9,410 bases of DNA from a bacterium HR20. GTDB lineage: Bacteria; Bacteroidota; Ignavibacteria; Kapaibacteriales; NICIL-2. This document shows, in pieces, positions 5,844 through 9,410 of the stretch (its first letter is position 1; each line of letters opens with the position of its first letter). The notes beneath the pieces were generated by a model. The model was not told the origin of the DNA and did not search any database. It saw only the letters and a list, made by a program, of their open reading frames with translations. The DNA is taken from assembly GCA_002898675.1 (NCBI GenBank), contig BEHW01000084.1:1-9410 (forward strand). Direction: 5' to 3'. Made by a program: the position numbers and the translations under genes.

Positions 5844-8716
5844 GGAGCACCTTCAGCATAGGCTTCCACCGGCGGGCAAACGCACATGATGTTACGATCG
5901 CCATACGTGTTGTTGATGCGTGCGGTCGAAGGCCAGAACTTTCGCTCTTCGACGAACGGAAGCGGGAATGCAGCCTTCTGACGTGAGTATGGATGCAGCC
6001 ATTGATCGCTTGTGACCATGCGCTGGGTGTGGGGTGCATTCTTGAGAACGTTGTCGGTGCGATCTGCCTGGCCCTGCTCGATCTCAGCAATTTCTTCGCG
6101 GATGGCGAGCATCGCTTGGCAGAATCGCTCCAGTTCAGCAAGGGATTCGCTCTCGGTTGGTTCGATCATCAACGTCCCTGGAACAGGGAAGGAAACCGTC
6201 GGCGCGTGGAATCCATAGTCCATGAGCCGTTTGGCAACATCTTCGGCATCCACACCAGTGCGTTGGCGGAAGGGACGCAGATCCACGATGAACTCATGAG
6301 CGACAGAGCCGTTCGTGCTGGTGTAGAGGATGGGATATGCCTCGTGCAAGCGCGTTTTGAGGTAGTTGGCGTTCAGGAGCGCAACTTGTGAAGCGCGGCG
6401 CAGCCCATCACTTCCCATCATGCGGATGTATGCCCAAGAAATCAGGAGAATACTGGCGCTGCCCCACGGCGCAGCTGCGACGGTGCCGATGCTCTGGGCA
6501 TTCGGATTGGTGGGAACAACTGGATGCGTCGGCAGAAATGCTGCCAGCTCACGACGGACAGCAATCGGACCCATCCCAGGCCCACCGCCCCCGTGCGGGA
6601 TGCAGAATGTTTTGTGCAGGTTGATATGGCAGACGTCGGCGCCGATCTGCCCTGGTGAAGTAAGCCCAACCTGTGCGTTGAGATTGGCACCGTCCATATA
6701 CACCAGCCCGCCTACGTCGTGGATGCGACTGCAGATGTGGCGGATATGCTCTTCGAACACGCCGTGTGTTGAGGGATAGGTCACCATCAAGCAGGCGATG
6801 CGGTCTCCGTACTCGGAGAGTTTGCGTTCTAAATCGTCGAGATCAATGTATCCGCGGCTATCACTTGCGACGACGACGACCTGCAATCCCGCCATGACAG
6901 CACTGGCGGGATTTGTCCCATGTGCCGATGCCGGGATGAGCGCGATGCGCCGGTGGTCTTCGCCGCGGCTTGCATGGTATGCTCTGATGACAAGAAGCCC
7001 TGTGTATTCACCTTGTGCGCCAGAGTTCGGTTGCATAGAGACTGCGTCGAGACCGGTGATGATGGCAAGGTCGCGCTCAAGTTCGGCGATAAGCTCGCGG
7101 TACCCCTCGGCTTGATCGAGCGGTACGAACGGATGCAGTTGGTTGAACTCTGGCCATGTGATCGCCATCATTTCTGCAGCAGCGTTGAGCTTCATCGTGC
7201 AGGAGCCAAGCGGTATCATCGAATGGACGAGCGAGAGGTCTTTGTTTTCCAGCCGCTTGAGATACCGCATCATCTCCGTCTCACTGTGGTACGAGTTGAA
7301 GACGGGGTGCACAAGCATTGGTCGTGTGCGTGCAAACGGCGAAGGGAAGTCCCCAGTCTCTGGGGTCACGCTGCCGTTGGGCAATTGCCGCCCCAGCGCA
7401 GTCGCAAAGACGGAGGCAATTGCTGCAACGTCGCGATCTGTAGTTGTCTCATCGAGTGAGATGCCGATAGCACCATCGGAGTAGTACCGGAAGTTCATGC
7501 CGCTACGGAGTGCTTCGTCGCGCACCGCGTGCTGTTGGTCTGGGGAAAGAGGGATGTACAGCGTGTCGAAAAAGAGCCTGTTCCGCTGCTCGATGCCCAT
7601 AGCGGTAAGCAACGCCTCGAGTGTGACAGCATGGTGATGGACGCGCTTGGCAATGGACCGAAGTCCCTCAGGCCCATGGTACACAGCGTAGAACGCAGCA
7701 ACATTTGCCAGAAGTGCCTGCGCGGTGCAAATGTTCGAGGTTGCTTTGTCCCGCTTGATGTGCTGCTCGCGTGTTTGGAGCGTCATGCGGTATGCCCGGC
7801 GACCTTCGGCATCAATGGAGACACCGATAATTCGCCCCGGCATCGAGCGAATGTACTTGTGGCAGCTTGCCAGGAATGCAGCGTGCGGACCGCCATAGCC
7901 GAGCGGTACACCGAAGCGCTGCGCAGAACCAACGACAATATCGGCACCCCACGCACCGGGCGGTTCGAGCAGGCACAGTGCCAGAAGATCAGTTGCGACG
8001 CAGAAGAGACCGCCACTTCTGTGAATTGCGTCGGCAAGCTCGCGGTAGTCCTCGATTGCCCCGTGGCCGTTCGGGTACTGGACGATGCCGCCGAGCGTAT
8101 GCTCATCGAGCGTCCACTGCTGCCAGGCTGCCACGCGGAGCTCAACGCCAAGTGCTCGACACCGTGTCTGGAGAACTGCCAGCGACTGTGGGAAGAGCGT
8201 TTCGTCGGCGTAGAGGACATTGCGCGTGCTCCCATGCCCAGCGATCGAGAACATCATGTGCATCGCTTCAGCAATCGCCGTTGCTTCGTCGAGCAGCGAA
8301 GCGTTCGAGATTTCCATCCCAGTCAGGTCGCTGACCATCGTTTGGAAGGTCAGGAGCGCTTCGAGCCGGCCTTGGGCGATCTCGGCTTGGTACGGAGTGT
8401 AGGGAGTGTACCATCCTGGATTTTCGATGACGTTTCGCTGGATGACCGGTGGCGTGATGGTTCCATAGTAACCCATCCCGATGAAGGAGCGGAAGCGTCG
8501 GTTTTTCGCGCCGAGTGCACGGAGACGCTCGAGAACTTCAGCCTCGCTGATCGGCTCTGGAAGTGGCAGCTGTTCATCCAGCCGAATGTCGGCAGGGACG
8601 ACAGCATCGCTGAACTCATCCAAGCTGCGGTAGCCAAGCGCAGCGAGCATCTGTTCAATCTCTGCAGGGCGCGGCCCTATGTGGCGAAAAGCAAAGGTTG
8701 AGCTGGGTGTACTCAT
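5828..8716 (-). CDS. gcvP: Glycine dehydrogenase (decarboxylating), glycine cleavage P-protein
   Basis: A 962-residue full-length single-chain P-protein. It uses pyridoxal phosphate to decarboxylate glycine and passes the aminomethyl group to the lipoyl arm of the H-protein, the first step of the cytoplasmic glycine cleavage system feeding one-carbon units to tetrahydrofolate. The N-terminal half (inactive-type subdomain) shows FAFRHIGPR, IGMGYYGTITPPVI and NPGWYTPYTPYQAEIAQGR at about 79-117. The C-terminal half carries SMIPLGSCTMKLN, SAHGTNPASA and the cofactor site HINLHKTFCIPHGGGG, with Lys702 as the probable Schiff-base lysine. The end VCPPVEAYAEG is typical. I chose ATG at 8716; TTG at 8728 and GTG at 8719 are in frame but add nothing conserved. 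The only ribosome-site-like bases upstream are TTGGAA. The start lies 30 bases past the tRNA-Asp terminator. gcvT, gcvH and lpd are not in the window. The length is normal (E. coli GcvP about 957) and no residue is obviously missing. Confidence 0.97.
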   Translation of the reverse strand: MSTPSSTFAFRHIGPRPAEIEQMLAALGYRSLDEFSDAVVPADIRLDEQLPLPEPISEAEVLERLRALGAKNRRFRSFIGMGYYGTITPPVIQRNVIENPGWYTPYTPYQAEIAQGRLEALLTFQTMVSDLTGMEISNASLLDEATAIAEAMHMMFSIAGHGSTRNVLYADETLFPQSLAVLQTRCRALGVELRVAAWQQWTLDEHTLGGIVQYPNGHGAIEDYRELADAIHRSGGLFCVATDLLALCLLEPPGAWGADIVVGSAQRFGVPLGYGGPHAAFLASCHKYIRSMPGRIIGVSIDAEGRRAYRMTLQTREQHIKRDKATSNICTAQALLANVAAFYAVYHGPEGLRSIAKRVHHHAVTLEALLTAMGIEQRNRLFFDTLYIPLSPDQQHAVRDEALRSGMNFRYYSDGAIGISLDETTTDRDVAAIASVFATALGRQLPNGSVTPETGDFPSPFARTRPMLVHPVFNSYHSETEMMRYLKRLENKDLSLVHSMIPLGSCTMKLNAAAEMMAITWPEFNQLHPFVPLDQAEGYRELIAELERDLAIITGLDAVSMQPNSGAQGEYTGLLVIRAYHASRGEDHRRIALIPASAHGTNPASAVMAGLQVVVVASDSRGYIDLDDLERKLSEYGDRIACLMVTYPSTHGVFEEHIRHICSRIHDVGGLVYMDGANLNAQVGLTSPGQIGADVCHINLHKTFCIPHGGGGPGMGPIAVRRELAAFLPTHPVVPTNPNAQSIGTVAAAPWGSASILLISWAYIRMMGSDGLRRASQVALLNANYLKTRLHEAYPILYTSTNGSVAHEFIVDLRPFRQRTGVDAEDVAKRLMDYGFHAPTVSFPVPGTLMIEPTESESLAELERFCQAMLAIREEIAEIEQGQADRTDNVLKNAPHTQRMVTSDQWLHPYSRQKAAFPLPFVEERKFWPSTARINNTYGDRNIMCVCPPVEAYAEGAPQTAP

Positions 8717-8737
8717 CACATGTTCCAAGTGCGGTGG

Positions 8738-8778
8738 AGAAAAAGCGCGAGCCCACTTGCCGTTCCAAGTGGGCTCGC
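8738..8778 (-). terminator. Intrinsic terminator after tRNA-Asp
   Basis: A perfect 13-bp GC-rich stem (8747-8759 with 8766-8778) closes a 6-base loop and, on the minus strand, is followed by GCTTTTTCTC. It begins 7 bases past the tRNA-Asp 3' end and should end the tRNA-Ala/tRNA-Asp transcript. The tail ends only about 20 bases before the gcvP start codon. Confidence 0.88.
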
Positions 8779-8785
8779 CTGCGCG

Positions 8786-8859
8786 CGGAACCGACGGGAC
8801 TTGAACCCGCGACCTCTGCCTTGACAGGGCAGCGCTCTAACCAGCTGAGCTACGATTCC
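8786..8859 (-). tRNA. tRNA-Asp (anticodon GTC)
   Basis: The 74-base cloverleaf has acceptor stem GGAATCG with CGGTTCC, D stem GCTC/GAGC, anticodon stem CTGCC/GGCAG and T stem GCGGG/CCCGT. The anticodon loop CTGTCAA gives GTC, reading GAC and GAU. Discriminator G73 fits tRNA-Asp identity. The CCA end is not encoded. It is 17 bases downstream of tRNA-Ala on the same strand and probably shares its transcript. Confidence 0.97.
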
Positions 8860-8876
8860 ACCACCATCAACTGCTG

Positions 8877-8949
<73 letters not shown>

Positions 8950-8971
8950 ACAGGAAAACATCATCAGTGTG

Positions 8972-9003
8972 CAAAAATACAGCACCGTGCCCCCATGCTG
9001 CAA
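8972..9003 (-). promoter_or_regulatory. Probable promoter of the tRNA-Ala/tRNA-Asp unit
   Basis: On the minus strand TTG (9003-9001) lies 21 bases upstream of TATTTTTG (8979-8972). This fits the Bacteroidota-type promoter (-33 TTG, -7 TAnnTTTG, spacing about 19-21). Transcription would start near 8966, giving a short leader of about 17 bases before the mature tRNA-Ala end. The -7 8-mer is identical to the one before tRNA-Pro. Confidence 0.65.
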
Positions 9004-9112
9004 CAGGACAGTTGCACAGAATCCGATCGGGAGCTGCATGCACGCTGAGCAGCCGCCACCGTGCATTTTTGTGCTGCGGCAGTGCTCCAATCTTGTTTGT
9101 TTGGACAGCGAC

Positions 9113-9410
9113 ATGTTCCGAACCAACGCGGAAGAATCTCTCTATCACCTTTTCGAGGAGCGCGCAAGTGAGGTGCGCGCTCAGCACGCCAACGAGCTGT
9201 GGCAAGCGGTACTGGCAGCAAGAGCCAATCCAATTACCGCCGGCACGCGGGCACTCTTCTTGCACTGGTCCGATGCTGAGCACATCCAGCTTGTGGGGGA
9301 TTGGACATACTGGCAGCCGAGTGCACCGATGCACCGTGTGACAGGGACACAACTGCACTACGCGGTACTCGAGTTCCCCTCAGATGCGCGCCTGCAGTAC
9401 AAACTGGTCG
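9113..9410 (+). CDS. Putative esterase with N-terminal E-set (CBM48-like) domain, 5' part
   Basis: An open frame of 99 complete codons runs from ATG at 9113 through the right edge, so the gene is partial. After a helical, charged lead of about 45 residues, the segment RALFLHWSDAEHIQLVGDW and then TYWQPSAPM, LHYAVLEFPSDARLQYKLV follows. This has the pattern of E-set/glycogen-binding-like beta-sandwich domains (a VGDW-x-x-WQP turn and a final YKLV strand). Such domains often precede an alpha/beta hydrolase of the enterochelin-esterase type, and YKLV is common there. The same domain also precedes glycogen-branching-type enzymes, so the catalytic part can only be guessed. No signal peptide is visible, which suggests a cytoplasmic protein. 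Alternative start TTG at 9101. There is no Shine-Dalgarno sequence. The 163-base gap to the tRNA-Ala gene holds the tRNA promoter and a weak hairpin at 9038-9066. Confidence 0.6.
   Translation, partial: MFRTNAEESLYHLFEERASEVRAQHANELWQAVLAARANPITAGTRALFLHWSDAEHIQLVGDWTYWQPSAPMHRVTGTQLHYAVLEFPSDARLQYKLV

Noticed and set aside
7529..8701. Plus-strand open frame of 390 codons
   Set aside because: It is fully antisense to the N-terminal half of gcvP, whose protein sequence is strongly conserved. There is no domain or start signal.
9064..9103. Plus-strand -7-like elements CATTTTTG and TTTGTTTG before the gene at 9113
   Set aside because: Each has one mismatch to TAnnTTTG and neither has a TTG at the expected -33 distance, so I do not call a promoter.

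Overview
The window looks like ordinary, gene-dense chromosome from a moderately GC-rich bacterium, most likely of the Bacteroidota/Chlorobiota (FCB) branch. The evidence for that placement is indirect. Both tRNA units on the minus strand have an exact TATTTTTG 8-mer just upstream, which fits the TAnnTTTG -7 element of that branch, and one also has a TTG 21 bases further up. None of the three tRNA genes encodes its 3' CCA. Most genes lack a strong Shine-Dalgarno sequence. I cannot name the genus.

Layout from left to right. At 39-1864 (+) an ECF-type sigma factor is translationally coupled (ATGA overlap) to a lipoprotein of the sugar-type ABC solute-binding family. At 1861-3400 (-) a two-gene operon encodes a rhomboid intramembrane protease followed by a Clp-fold membrane-anchored serine protease of the SDH family. 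Upstream of that operon lies tRNA-Pro(CGG) (-) with its own intrinsic terminator. At 3660-5843 (+) is a 727-residue membrane protein with a complete von Willebrand factor A metal-binding site. At 5828-8716 (-) is a full-length glycine dehydrogenase, the P-protein of the glycine cleavage system. At 8786-8949 (-) tRNA-Ala(GGC) and tRNA-Asp(GTC) form one unit, again closed by a strong intrinsic terminator. At 9113 (+) a gene starts whose N-terminus resembles the glycogen-binding-like E-set domain of putative esterases; it runs off the right edge.

The genome is packed tightly. Both convergent gene pairs overlap at their stop codons (4 and 16 bases), and no gene-free stretch exceeds about 170 bases. 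Two protein genes (rhomboid and gcvP) start only 46 and 30 bases past a tRNA terminator, which leaves little room for a promoter of their own. The functions are mostly housekeeping: regulation, membrane proteolysis, one-carbon metabolism and translation. I see no phage, transposon, CRISPR or toxin-antitoxin signal, and no clear candidate for an undescribed system. The most unusual points are the sigma factor/solute-binding lipoprotein pair without visible anti-sigma factor or permease, the rhomboid/SDH protease pair, and the tRNA-terminator-gene arrangement seen twice.
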